26,367 bases of DNA. It comes from Protostelium mycophagum. Taxonomy: Eukaryota > Evosea > Variosea > Protosteliida > Protosteliaceae. The translations under genes and the position numbers were made by a program. This document shows positions 1 to 9,491 of the stretch, piece after piece; within the stretch, counting starts at the first letter, position 1, and every line of letters begins with the position of its first letter. The notes below the pieces were generated by a model. The model was not told the origin of the DNA. It did not search any database and worked only from the letters and a program-made list of their open reading frames with translations. The stretch covers positions 1 to 26,367 of the forward strand of contig MZNV01000778.1 of the NCBI GenBank assembly GCA_002081555.1. The letters run 5' to 3'.

Positions 1-580
1 TGCTTTGGAATTGCATGTCTTTAGATAGGGACTAAAAGTGAAGGATATTGAACCTCTGGTGGAGCAAACTGAACTGACACAAGGTGCCATCCTTCATGAC
101 TGAATTTCTCTGCTGCAATTCAAGAGGACTGCTGACCTCACAGTATTATCTCTTGTCTTTCTCTTTGGTGGTATGGCAGTTAGAAAAATTCAAACGCTTA
201 ACAGAACAGCAAAAATGATTCAATTTAAATTTGGATCATCAGAAATGGCGCCAATCAAACGTCTGCCAGATCTCAACAGTCAATGGGGTTTTTGAGCAGG
301 AAACAATTTGCAATGAAATCACTCATATCAAAGCACCACAGATCAACTTTTGGATGAAATTGAGCGGGAAACAATTCGCAATGAAATCACTCATATCAAA
401 GCACCACAGATCAACTTTTGGATGAAAATCACTGAATGTAGACAAAAAAAAGCTTGAAGTTCAATATAATTTTTTTTCGGTTCCGTGACATAGATTTCGC
501 CCATCAAAAATCAAAAAGGTGAATTTTATGGACACTGCCGGAAGAATGTTTTTCCGCTATCCATTTTGTAATTTCCGCAA
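1..580. other. Left-edge region with no resolved gene
   Basis: I cannot support a complete gene here. A short open stretch on the + strand, about 24 codons ending in a TGA at about 112-114, has protein-like composition (KVKDIEPLVEQTELTQ...). It could be the last exon of a gene lying mostly off the left edge, but I recognise no family and cannot fix its splice sites. The rest holds a 68-bp tandem duplication (292-427) and AT-rich sequence that presumably contains the promoter of the thioesterase gene starting at 581. Confidence 0.4.
292..427. repeat. Tandem duplication, two 68-bp copies
   Basis: Positions 292-359 and 360-427 are direct, adjacent copies matching at 66 of 68 positions; the differences are A298/G366 and T309/C377. 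There is no third copy. Each copy contains the same open peptide-like stretch (ETI.NEITHIKAPQINFWMK), but the period is not a multiple of three, so the two copies cannot be read in one frame. The high identity suggests a recent duplication in non-coding or formerly coding DNA. Confidence 0.9.
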
Positions 581-1176
581 ATGAAGGGCGATCCTCATTG
601 GCTTTCCTCAATTTCCTCTGTGGACTTCTTTCCTCTTGCACAAGACATTTTGTTTTCTAAGACCATCAATAATGATCATTGCCTGTCAGAAATGAGATTT
701 TCAATTCAGCAAACACCCTCACAACAGAGCCTACCATTCATCAGTGAGCACTATCTGCTCATTTATGTTGATGGTGAATATCATTAAAGCACAATCTCCT
801 GAGGATAACGTCTTACCTTGTGCCCACTGGATTATGCGCATGACAGGCAATGCCTTAGAGGGTCGGCCTGGATATCTTCATGGTGGCGCCATCTCACTCA
901 TTTTTGACGAGGTACAATGCATGTTTAAACTCAGTTAATGCCTGCCAGATGACGGGGTATACTTCTCACACCGAAAAAGGGAAGATCCTCGTGACAGCAC
1001 AACTCAATGTCAAGTTCATTCAGAGGGTACCGGTGCCAGGTGTCTTGTATGGCAGATCCTGGATGACAAAGAAGGATGGCAAGAAGAAATGGATAACAGC
1101 CGCGCTTGGGGACGGAAATGGGTTGGTCTATGCCAGAGCAGACGCTTTGTTCATCGAAATAACACCGAAGCTATGA
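581..1176 (+). CDS. THEM4-like acyl-CoA thioesterase (hotdog fold)
   Basis: A predicted 170-residue protein with three exons: 581-743, 790-911 and 949-1176, with introns of 46 and 37 bp. Members of the 4HBT/hotdog family hydrolyse acyl-CoA thioesters. The diagnostic stretch is GRPGYLHGGAISLIFDE at residues 79-95; the HGGA turn followed by an acidic residue is the catalytic helix of THEM4/PaaI-type thioesterases. The following strand (ILVTAQLNVKFIQRVPVPG) matches the central beta strand seen in this family. The N-terminal 55 residues show no clear match, so the start codon is less certain than the rest. The gene ends 59 bp before the convergent end of the phosphodiesterase gene. No targeting signal is obvious. 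Confidence 0.82.
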
Positions 1177-1235
1177 CGTCTGTCTCTGCTGTCACTCAAG
1201 ATTATGCGCAGAGATGCAAGAGTTGAATGTTTATC

Positions 1236-3312
1236 TCATTCTTTTCTGTTCATTGCCTGAAATAGAATAGAGTATACTTCTGTTGCTTCTATCATCTTCT
1301 TTCCCTTCAAACCGGTGGGTGCATCACTGTATATCACCACCGGTCTGTACGCATCTTCGGTCACCATGGCGCCGTGACTCCCTGTTTCATTTCAATGAAA
1401 ATTTTCACACGGCTACCCACCCCTCACTTGGTCACAAACGACCGGGGAGGCATCTACAGTCGTCCTTATCCTCAATGCGTAGACTAAAAATAGCTTCCAA
1501 AAGAGGTAGATTTTTCCGAGAAATGGTGGGTTATACCGAAAAAACATTTCGGCTGGGTCATAACCTGGTTTTCTATGAATGGCGACACAGTACGAGAAAT
1601 CAGGTGCTTGTGAGTCGTCCGTCCAGTAGTAGTAGCTGAACCACGAATTTGGAGCACTCTGCGCGATGAGATGGCCAGTGCGGCCGAGAGACACGACGCG
1701 TGACATCTGCTCCTCTGTAGTCTTGTACATCCCGGTTTGTTCTTTCACATTAGAGACCTAATCATCAATAAACATCTTCTGATTTTAGATGATGACAAGA
1801 TCCCACCTTTACAATTCCAGGAACAGACTTGAGCAGCTTGGTCACAGCCTCCAAATCTTTCTCTGGCTCTCTTACGTAAACATGTGCTATCTACAAACGT
1901 CAGTGACATATTTCAAAACGATGACGTCATCATCCACCTGGTGATCAGCGAGGGCGAAGGCGGGGGACGCCCCACAATCGAGTGTCTCTCCGCCATTCTC
2001 CCTCCTTGTCCTGATGTATCCGTTTTCCCTCAGTATTTTGTTTATGTGTATGACGTCATCAGTCGGGGATATTCCATATTCTGACAGGATTATGATGTCT
2101 ACACCGGGATTTGTGTTGTGGTAGTAGGTGATTAATTCGTTCAACACCTTGAAGAATGAATTTATTTTATTGCTGTGCTTACAACAAAATAGATGAGATA
2201 GGTAATGCTGGAGTATCTGTTGCCCTAAAACAGAAGATCTACAACGAGGCACTCGTTCAATTGACTGCCACAACACTTGGCAATAGAAGACAAACCTGAT
2301 CGATCTCTCGCAGATGAGTGGGGATCTGCGCATCTTTCGGGCCGAATTTCTGCAGGCAATAATCCAAATGTGGTAAATATATGAGGGATATATCAGGATG
2401 GTACATCATGTCCACTTCCATCGAGGTCTGCGCGATCCATCTCGAAGATGAGATGTTTGTGAGGGGTCCCCAGAACTGTCCGAGAGGGTAAGGACCTGTG
2501 GGTGATGATGATCAATCGATTTTCAACTTGAAAAATCATCCTTGAAAACTGCAGAAATAGAAATAAAATTTCTGTACCTTTCAAATCTATAAATCGAGGG
2601 AATCTGTTGAGTAGACAATATTTATATAATAATCATGAATGATTTATGTGATTTTACTTTTCATAAGATTGACTCTCAGTGTTGTTTTTGTAAATACATG
2701 AGAGTACTTACCGTATTTTTTCTGGATGATGTCGCGTAGATCAGCAGGATGAGTGTACGAGTCCGGGGCTTTTCCTCCATCTTGAAGATATTGAGGTCTT
2801 GGGGTGATGAGATAATCAATGTTGGGGTCGTACATCGTCAGCCACCAAGTATGAGTGAATATTGTTGGGACTGGTTGATTTGCCGCCCTCGCTGACTCTT
2901 TTAAATTTTGAAACAAGCGTGGGCTACGAACTAAGCTTGCTGTCTGAGCCCAATTCCTTACCTAAGGATCATTCAGATTACTTAATCAGAAGGTAAATGA
3001 AGAATCGATGCCAGGATCTAGATCTCAGACGATCATACCTCACAGAAGTTTGTATCGTAAAATCCGTTTCCAAAAATGCCGTGCTCTGCTGGAGTTTTGC
3101 CAGTTAGATACGTTGTCTGAGAGGGACATGTCAGAGCAGGAAATGCACCGTCCACTGTCGATACATTCAAATTTCTCTTCGTAATGTACTCAAATAAAAA
3201 TGGTGTGTTCTCTGCTGTGATGAGATTTCTGAGATCAATGAGTGGGTACAAACTCTATTCTTACTCACTTGGACAAGCCAACTACGTCTAAGACAACAAC
3301 CTTGTTGCTCAT
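1236..3312 (-). CDS. Nucleotide pyrophosphatase/phosphodiesterase-like protein (alkaline phosphatase superfamily)
   Basis: Eight exons: 3269-3312, 3039-3228, 2712-2961, 2296-2495, 1938-2147, 1807-1890, 1421-1757 and 1236-1381, coding for 486 residues. It belongs to the COG1524/NPP family, which hydrolyses phosphodiester or pyrophosphate bonds. The N terminus has the first metal-site aspartate (VVVLDVVG, D9), and FPALTCP at 44-50 places T48 as the likely nucleophile, followed by [13 protein letters not shown]. Further family motifs are LIYLPHLDY (199-207), ILSEYGI near 248-254, HRKPGYDP (386-393) and GSHG (439-442). The NPP SDHG motif appears as SEYG, as I remember for the plant/bacterial-type subgroup. 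No signal peptide or membrane segment is visible, so a soluble intracellular enzyme is likely. Two introns are long for this window (148 and 216 bp). The start is shared with a divergent promoter to the VAMP gene. Confidence 0.88.
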
Positions 3313-3418
3313 GTCGGCAGGTGTCTTGAAAACAGAACAAAATCTGAGTGAAAAGCCGTTTCATTGCTTGAAGCAAAAACCAACACAAACCACAATAAAA
3401 CGCACATAGAACCACACG
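3313..3418. promoter_or_regulatory. Short divergent promoter, phosphodiesterase/VAMP
   Basis: Only 106 bp separate the two start codons, which face away from each other, so both promoters must lie here or overlap the first exons. The stretch is rich in A and CA runs (for example near 3368-3405). I see no clear TATA box. Confidence 0.6.
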
Positions 3419-3891
3419 ATGAGCTCAAAGAAAGGAGGAGGCAACCCGTAAGGAACAACGAATGTCTTCTGAGTGTGCTGATGAAAAAACAGACCGGCTC
3501 AACAGCCCCCCAAAAGCAAAGTCCAAGATGTCCAATCACAGGTAGAGGAGGTGCAAGGAATCATGCAAAAGAACATTGAAAACTTGGTCCGTAACGTAGA
3601 CAATCTGGATGTTCTTCAAGATAAGACGGGTGAGTTCGTATGATTACGTGGTTATGCGCGCTGACCTCCGGTCAGACGATATGAGAAACGGATCTCTTCA
3701 GTTTAAGAAGGGTGCGACCTCTCTCAAGCGAAAAATGTGGTGGAGAAACCTCAAGGTGGATCATTACCTTTTCTGGTCAACATTCTCATTTCTTTCAGCT
3801 CCAAATCGCCATCGCTCTGGTCATCATTCTCATCATCGCCGTCATTGTCATTGCTGTCGTGGTGCCTCTCGTCAACAAGGCAAAAAGCTAA
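3419..3891 (+). CDS. Synaptobrevin/VAMP R-SNARE
   Basis: Four exons (3419-3447, 3493-3629, 3676-3755, 3799-3891; introns 45, 46 and 43 bp) give 112 residues. It is a short brevin: a glycine/proline-rich head (1-19), a SNARE coiled coil (about 20-78), the hallmark LKRKMWWRNLK before the membrane, and a C-terminal anchor of about 22 hydrophobic residues (IAIALVIILIIAVIVIAVVVP) with a tail of a few residues. R-SNAREs sit on vesicles and pair with three Q-SNARE helices to drive fusion. Aligned to VAMP2, Snc1 and plant VAMP72 through NIE...DKT, the zero-layer arginine position holds N44, with an arginine one residue earlier (R43). The gene ends 66 bp from the convergent end of the VIT-like gene. 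Confidence 0.93.
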
Positions 3892-3957
3892 AGCCATGGT
3901 GTATATTCATTTTACGATTAAAACTACTCTTCAAAGTCCTCTCATTTTTTCATCTTT

Positions 3958-5092
3958 TTATGTGAAAGCATGAGGTAACGCGCTCTGGAGTCGTGAGCTC
4001 AAAAAGAATATCCCTCCCAAGATAACCACTCCCAACACGGTCATCTCTAAACCTGATCTCCACCAGCTCCTCACCGTGAAGTTACTCTGTTTATAACTCA
4101 GCCTCTTCACAGACATCGCCTTTGGCTGTGCCACAATGTATACATATAAATATTCTTGGTATTTACAACGTTGTAGAGAGAGCTTACCCTCGCCACGCCA
4201 AAGAGGAAGAACATGAGGATGGAATAGTAGGAATATAGAGTGTATAGAGGTTGCTTGACATAGTTTTGCGTGTATAATGCGGCTAGTGTTGGCAGCGCAC
4301 CAACCACGCAATGAGACAGACAGATGAATAATCCTGATCACGTCATCACATTAAAAACATGAAATGTCGATGTTCTGATCAATTACCTGTTAACTCGAGG
4401 GAGAGATTCTCGTCTAATGGTGGCATCTCTAGTTCTTCTTTCATCATCATATCCACAAAAAAGTGTTTCTTCTTGCTGAGGAGGCTCATGACCCTCTCTG
4501 CATCGGCCTGCTCAACACCTCTGCTGACGTACAATTCGACCATTTCCCTCTCTTCACCTTCTATATAATTGTCGTACTCCCTGTCATCGTTATGGAGGAG
4601 TACACTTGAGACACTCACCATTCCTCTCTCTTCCGTTCCAAACAATACATCTCTTGATATTCTGACTGTTGTTTATAATCATAATAGCCAAAACATACAC
4701 CAATGGAAAAAAGTGCCAGCAACTAGCCATCATTAAATAAATGGATTGAGGATGATCATCTCACCTGAAATGTGATCATTTTTAAAAGGATATTTGGGTC
4801 TACATTATCCACTGGTTGAATGATACTTTGTGCAGCAGCAGCAATTGCTGCACTAACAGTGAGACCTTGTATGGCTGATTTAACGCTGATATCTATGTAT
4901 TTCTTTACAGCTGCTCTAAAAGAATTTCTGTTGATGTTCAGATTCAAAATGCTCACGATATGAGCGATGTGATGATCTAACTGCTTACGTCTTATGTGGT
5001 TCTAATTGAAACTTGTTATGAACTCTTCTAGAAAGGTCAACATCTCCCGCTTGGAAGGCATCTACCACAGCTGTCTTCTTATCTGGCGTCAT
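3958..5092 (-). CDS. VIT1/CCC1-family (DUF125) membrane transporter-like protein
   Basis: Six exons (4989-5092, 4765-4915, 4619-4722, 4387-4580, 4188-4333, 3958-4125) code for 288 residues. VIT1/CCC1 proteins move Fe2+ or Mn2+ into vacuoles in exchange for protons. The family order is visible: a first helix with GLTV, a second hydrophobic stretch (LLALFSIGVCFGYY), then the cytosolic metal-binding helices with ERKREEWE, EGEEREMVELY, and FVDMMMKEELEM carrying the conserved E and M ligands, then three C-terminal membrane segments (LFICLSHCVVGALPTLAALY, YSYYSILMFFLFGVA, SGLEMTVLGVVILGGIFFL). In the first helix the family's SDGLTVPF reads IQGLTVSA, so the conserved aspartate is Q51. The N-terminal 35 residues are hydrophilic. 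Function as an iron carrier is therefore uncertain. Confidence 0.85.
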
Positions 5093-5176
5093 CTGATAAT
5101 GTGAAAATAATAATGATCTGATCCTTAAAATCGGAGAATTTTTATTATTATTTTTTGAACCGCCGCGTATGTGATC
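5093..5176. promoter_or_regulatory. Short divergent promoter, VIT-like/GNAT
   Basis: The 84 bp between two outward-facing start codons include an AT-rich core (a run of A/T near 5140-5157) that could serve as a TATA-like element for either gene. No further motif was recognised. Confidence 0.55.
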
Positions 5177-5937
5177 ATGGTGATCCTCATCGAGACGAAG
5201 AGGCTTGTGTTACGGTCTTTCATCCCACAAGATGAAGAGAAACTCTGCACTTACAGATCGCATCCAGATGTGGCGCGGTATCAAAAGTGGGGACCCTCTT
5301 TCTCTCTCGAGCGAGCCAAGAAAATGATTGACATCTTAGTTCAGCGCGACCATCTTTTTGACATAGAGGGGGGAAGGTATCTTCGCCCCTTCATCATCGA
5401 TATACAAAAACACCGCGCAGATGGGCAATCGAACTGAAAGAAGATGGAAGTCTTTGTGGGGATATTGCCTTGTACCGTGGAGGAAAGAATCATTTTTGGA
5501 CTGGATATACGATTGTGCCTGATCATTGGAGGAAGGGTTTTGCAACAGAAGCGCTGAGAGCGGTTTTAAATGTGAGAGATTTACTGCAATTGTTGAAGTT
5601 GGTGTATGTACAATCATGATGATCGCATGACCACGAGACTGCACTGAATGAGAGCAGAGGCCTCATGAACATCTGTCAGTTACTCACCTTTGTTCATAAT
5701 TGACCATCTTAGTTTGCTTTTTCCATCCCAGAGATAGATCGTGTAGAGGCCAGTGCTTTCAGTGGGAATGAATCATCCGGTCATCTCCTCCTCAAAAATG
5801 GATTTCTGGAACAGTCACGTGAGTCGAATGTGAGAGTGTGGCCAAAAGAGCATGAGAGGACCCCAACCAGAGATACCCTCATCCATTACACCATGGAGAG
5901 AAAAAGGTACCAACATCTCTCAATAACATTAAAATGA
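5177..5937 (+). CDS. GNAT-family N-acetyltransferase (RimJ/RimL type)
   Basis: Three exons (5177-5376, 5421-5571, 5713-5937) give 191 residues. It starts with IETKRLVLRSFIPQDEE, the standard opening of RimJ/RimL-like acetyltransferases. It has the acetyl-CoA-binding segment DHWRKGFATEALR (101-113, equivalent to the Q/RxxGxG/A loop), then VEASAFSGNESSGHLLLKNGF, the C-terminal motif of bacterial-style members, and RDTLIHYTM near the end. These enzymes transfer acetyl groups from acetyl-CoA to amines; the substrate cannot be told from sequence. The second intron (141 bp) is long for this window, but it is supported by the natural join of AVLN to FAFSIPEIDRVEA. It is complete and converges with NUP35 at 67 bp. 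Confidence 0.88.
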
Positions 5938-6004
5938 CGCTTAGATCATGATGATCATACTTCCATTAAAGATCGAGGAAGAATATTTATTCAATATTTT
6001 TCTC

Positions 6005-6945
6005 TCAAATTGCAAAGACGTATCTCCAAAATCTGGACCACACCGTATCTGCAGGTGCCGCATCAGGCACTGGATCGACTCGGTACCTGTACAGCTCAAT
6101 TTTGTCATCATGAGATGTGATATGACATACCTTCTCTCTCCCTTGACTTCGTTGTTTGCCATCGGCTTTGGGTTTATGGGCTGTCCAAGTTCAGATTCGC
6201 CACAAAAAGTAATGATACCTTGATGAAAGGGACAACACTGAAAGACTGATTATCGACTTTGTTTAGAAGCATGACAAGCGCGGTCTCAGCTTGTTGAGAG
6301 TGCCTGTATTGTATGTGAAGGTATTTGTTCTCCCTTCTGTAATCAACCACCTCTCCATATTGATTAAAATGTTTTAAAAGTCCTTCGGTCTGGTTGCCAT
6401 TATGGATGTACACGCTGATCCATCTACTCTCTGGATTTTCCTCTGAATCATGTTCAGGATCCATCATAAATGTTTTTATGATTTCAAAGGACGTCACCTT
6501 GTCTGGGACTGTTTGAATCTAATTGCATGGGACTGCCATATAAATTGTTGGTGTTTTGATAAGAAGGTGCGCTTCTTGTAGGTGTTTGGGTTGTGTAATC
6601 GACATCATAAATGGATGTCGCTGGAGGGAGATTAGACAAAGTGTGAGTAGGTCTGTTTTCGTCTGTGTTATAAGGTTTTCTCTCCTCCAATAAAGGTCTG
6701 TAAGATGATTCGTGTCCGCTAAAACTGTCAGCATGTAGCATAACTCAATTAGATGACCTTGACCTGTATAGGTCTGTTTGCATCGTAGACCTATTGGAAT
6801 TTAAGGGCGTGGTGTTGGAGAAGATGTGTCCCTGTACATATCGTTCTGTATTGGAAGGTGAGGAGGGAGGACTATTCCTTGAGTTTTGACCAAATAAATC
6901 GTTTCTGTAGCTAAAGCTATCTCTTGCTGGTGTGAAGTTACTCAT
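6005..6945 (-). CDS. NUP35: Nucleoporin NUP35/NUP53
   Basis: Five exons (6764-6945, 6498-6724, 6219-6442, 6131-6180, 6005-6086) encode 254 residues. NUP35/53 is an inner-ring nucleoporin that links the pore scaffold to the nuclear membrane. Residues 1-135 are polar, Asn/Ser/Pro-rich and disordered-looking, with a single FG. An RRM-like MPPN domain spans about 142-211: WISVYIHNGNQTEGLLKHF, then QYGEVVDY and KYLHIQYRHSQQAETAL, matching the NUP35 pattern. The C terminus ends in WSRFWRYVFAI, an amphipathic aromatic helix of the kind NUP53 uses to bind membrane. I chose the ATG at 6943-6945 because an upstream in-frame extension lacks an ATG. Confidence 0.88.
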
Positions 6946-7033
6946 CCTCGATTTGATTTCGAAATGCTCGCGCCAAATCAAAAAGATCGTCTCAATCTAA
7001 TGGTCCTCTCAAGATGAGATTCAGAGATCAGAG
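6946..7033. promoter_or_regulatory. Divergent promoter NUP35/DPH6 with E2F-like site
   Basis: Start codons of two outward-facing genes are 88 bp apart. The stretch contains GCGCCAAA at 6970-6977, the reverse complement of the consensus E2F element TTTGGCGC, beside a small palindrome (ATTTCGAAAT, 6955-6964). E2F control of this pair is an inference. Confidence 0.5.
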
Positions 7034-9443
7034 ATGAGATTTGTAGCACTAGTCAGTGGTGGAAAAGACAGTTGCTATTCCATACAACGGTGTTTAGAAG
7101 ATGGACATGAGCTCGTAGCTATCGCTAATCTCCGCCCAAGAGAGGGTGAGTGTGTTGACAATACCGCTCTAAATCGAACAGGAATCGACGAACTTGATAG
7201 TTTCATGTATCAAAGCGTTGGCCATGAAGTGATTGATGCCTATTCACAATGCATGGGTGTCCCCCTCTTCCGTGCTGTGATCAAAGGTGCCAGAATCTCT
7301 TTTTCACATTTCCTAATGTTGATAGGAACTTCTGTCCAGGATGGACTCGAGTACAGTGCTTCAGAAGGAAAAGAAGGTGCAAGAGATGAAGTGGAGGATC
7401 TTTATGATCTTTTAGATCAAGTGAGGACCAGCATACCAGATATTCAGGCGGTATCCAGTGGTGCCATCCTCTCTAATTACCAACGAAACCGTGTTGAATC
7501 TGTGTGAGTCCTCTTTCTATTGTACAATCTTCACCGCTGTACCCTCTGCATTTTTGATTATGCTTGTACATTGTTTTTTATCTTCATGTTGATGATGTCA
7601 GATGTACAAGATTAGGATGGATCAGTCTGTCTCCGCTGTGGATGAGCGACCAAGCCGAACTTCTGCAGGACATGATCCAGTCTGGAATCCATGCCGTCAT
7701 GATCAAAGTCGCCGCGATCGGGTTGATTCCCACCAGACATCTCGGAAAAAGCTTGTCTCAACTGCAACCCCATCTCACAAAATTGGTGAGCTTCCCTTCA
7801 ACATTTCGAAGATTGACTTTTGATCAGAATAAAGAGTACGAGGTTCACATATGTGGAGAGGGGGGAGAGTACGAAACTCTAACTCTCGACACTCTCTATT
7901 TTAAGAAGAGAATCATCATGTAATGATTATCCTTTCTAATCTTTTTCCAACTTCATGATGCAAAAGGAAAACACAATGCAAGTGTTGATGCCTGCAGTGA
8001 TGGACATGAGATCATCTATGGCGAAGGGGCTCGGGACACATCAGGCTCGGTGGCTCATCTGAAAGTGACCTCATTCCACCTAGAGGATAAATCAACAGAG
8101 GATATTTTCCTTTGGGAACAGAGAATGTCAGTAATAAGCAGACCAAGAGAGGCCAAGCCAAATTTCTCGAGTCCCATCGTCGACATCGGGTCTTATTTGA
8201 ATGAAACTGAGGGGGGAAGCTCCAGCGTGATGGGTGTAAGGGGGAAGGGAAGAGATATCGCAGAACAATTCGATGATATCATGAATCAGATAGAGAGTGA
8301 GATTGTATGAGAAATCGAGAAACTGAATTCGCATTAGAGAGGTTGAGCGCATGTCAACTCACGTTGAAAGACGTCTTCTACGTATACGTGTACATCAAGG
8401 ACATGTCCCAATTCGCAGAGATGAATCGCGTGTACAAATCACATTTCAATCACATCAATCCTCCATCGAGGTATGTCATCATCAAACAACAATTCTGACG
8501 TCATCAGAGCTTGTGTCTGTTTGCCTCTTCCAGAGGGGTGTCACGTGACAGTGGACGTGATGATCACCCCGAAACATAAGGAGAACTACAAGACATTGCA
8601 CGTGCAGAGTATATCGAGATGGGCTCCTGCATCCATCGGGCCTTATTCCCAGGCTAAATACGTGAATATATGACTCGAATTGTTGAGATGTTGACAGATG
8701 CAGATGAACAAGATGATCTACCAAGCCGGTCAGATCGGCCTGTCACCCCGACACATGACCATCAACTCTGACAATGTCACCGAACAACTATCGCAGATAG
8801 AGGAGAATATCAGGGCGGTCTTGCGCAATTACCGCTGCGACTGGAGCAACGTGTTCTATTTATCTGTTTACATGGTGGACCGGGGTGATGTTGATGTGGT
8901 TGATGGCTTCATCAGAAGCATAGAGGGGTTAGATGATGTCATGCTTCAATACATTGGTGTGACCTCATTACCGAGAGGTGCCCTGATCGAGATCCAATCC
9001 ACTGCCACAGAACTTCCCAAGAGAAAGGACGAGAAGGGTGAGATGTTTGTGTTTAACTGGTCTACAATCGTGTAGATGTGGGCAATGGGTACCGATACGA
9101 GGAGCTTTATTTGAATGAAGAGTTGTACACGGTCAAAGTGGAATGTAAAGGTGGTGACGTCAGTGTTGTAGACGACGTTCTTCACGACATTTCAAAGAGA
9201 TTTCACAAATCATTATCGGACATCATTTTGAGATGTCACTACGACATCACAAACGAGAACATCCCCTCAGGTACACTCTTCAACACCTGATCACGCTCAA
9301 TTCTTGCAGCTCTTCAAGCGGCTTGCCAGAAGTATGGAATCGTCAACTGTTCGTGCGTGTGCGCTCTCTGGCTGTGTCCCGACACCAGCTTCTCTTTGGA
9401 ATTCACCGACTCTGATGTGCCTTCTGCACAGATCGAAGAATAG
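7034..9443 (+). CDS. DPH6: Diphthine-ammonia ligase DPH6 with RidA-like domains
   Basis: Ten exons (7034-7286, 7326-7503, 7602-7785, 7828-7919, 7998-8296, 8338-8470, 8508-8661, 8698-9037, 9076-9270, 9310-9443) code for 653 residues. DPH6 performs the ATP-dependent amidation that finishes diphthamide on elongation factor 2. The N-terminal ATP pyrophosphatase domain begins MRFVALVSGGKDSCYS (SGGKDS PP-loop at 8-13) and carries the family motifs SSGAILSNYQRNRVESV and CGEGGEYETLTLD (about 213-225). Two YjgF/RidA-like domains follow (about 250-405 and 418-540), the same order as in yeast and other eukaryotic DPH6. In the second, the segment before EIQSTA reads TSLPRG where RidA deaminases have an arginine before LP, so deaminase activity is unlikely. 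A roughly 100-residue C-terminal extension is unrecognised. The stop lies 48 bp from that of the giant gene. Confidence 0.93.
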
Positions 9444-9491
9444 ATGTACACGTGAACTTTATACATTCTTTATTTAATTGGGAGATCCCGT

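Noticed and set aside
231-425. 64-codon open frame over the 68-bp duplication
   Set aside because: It reads the two duplicated copies in different frames, so it cannot be a conserved repeat protein; no family is recognised and the start is not an ATG.
3737-3973. 78-codon plus frame at the end of the VAMP gene
   Set aside because: It is an alternative frame that reads through intron 3 and the membrane-anchor exon; the spliced frame gives a perfect synaptobrevin anchor.
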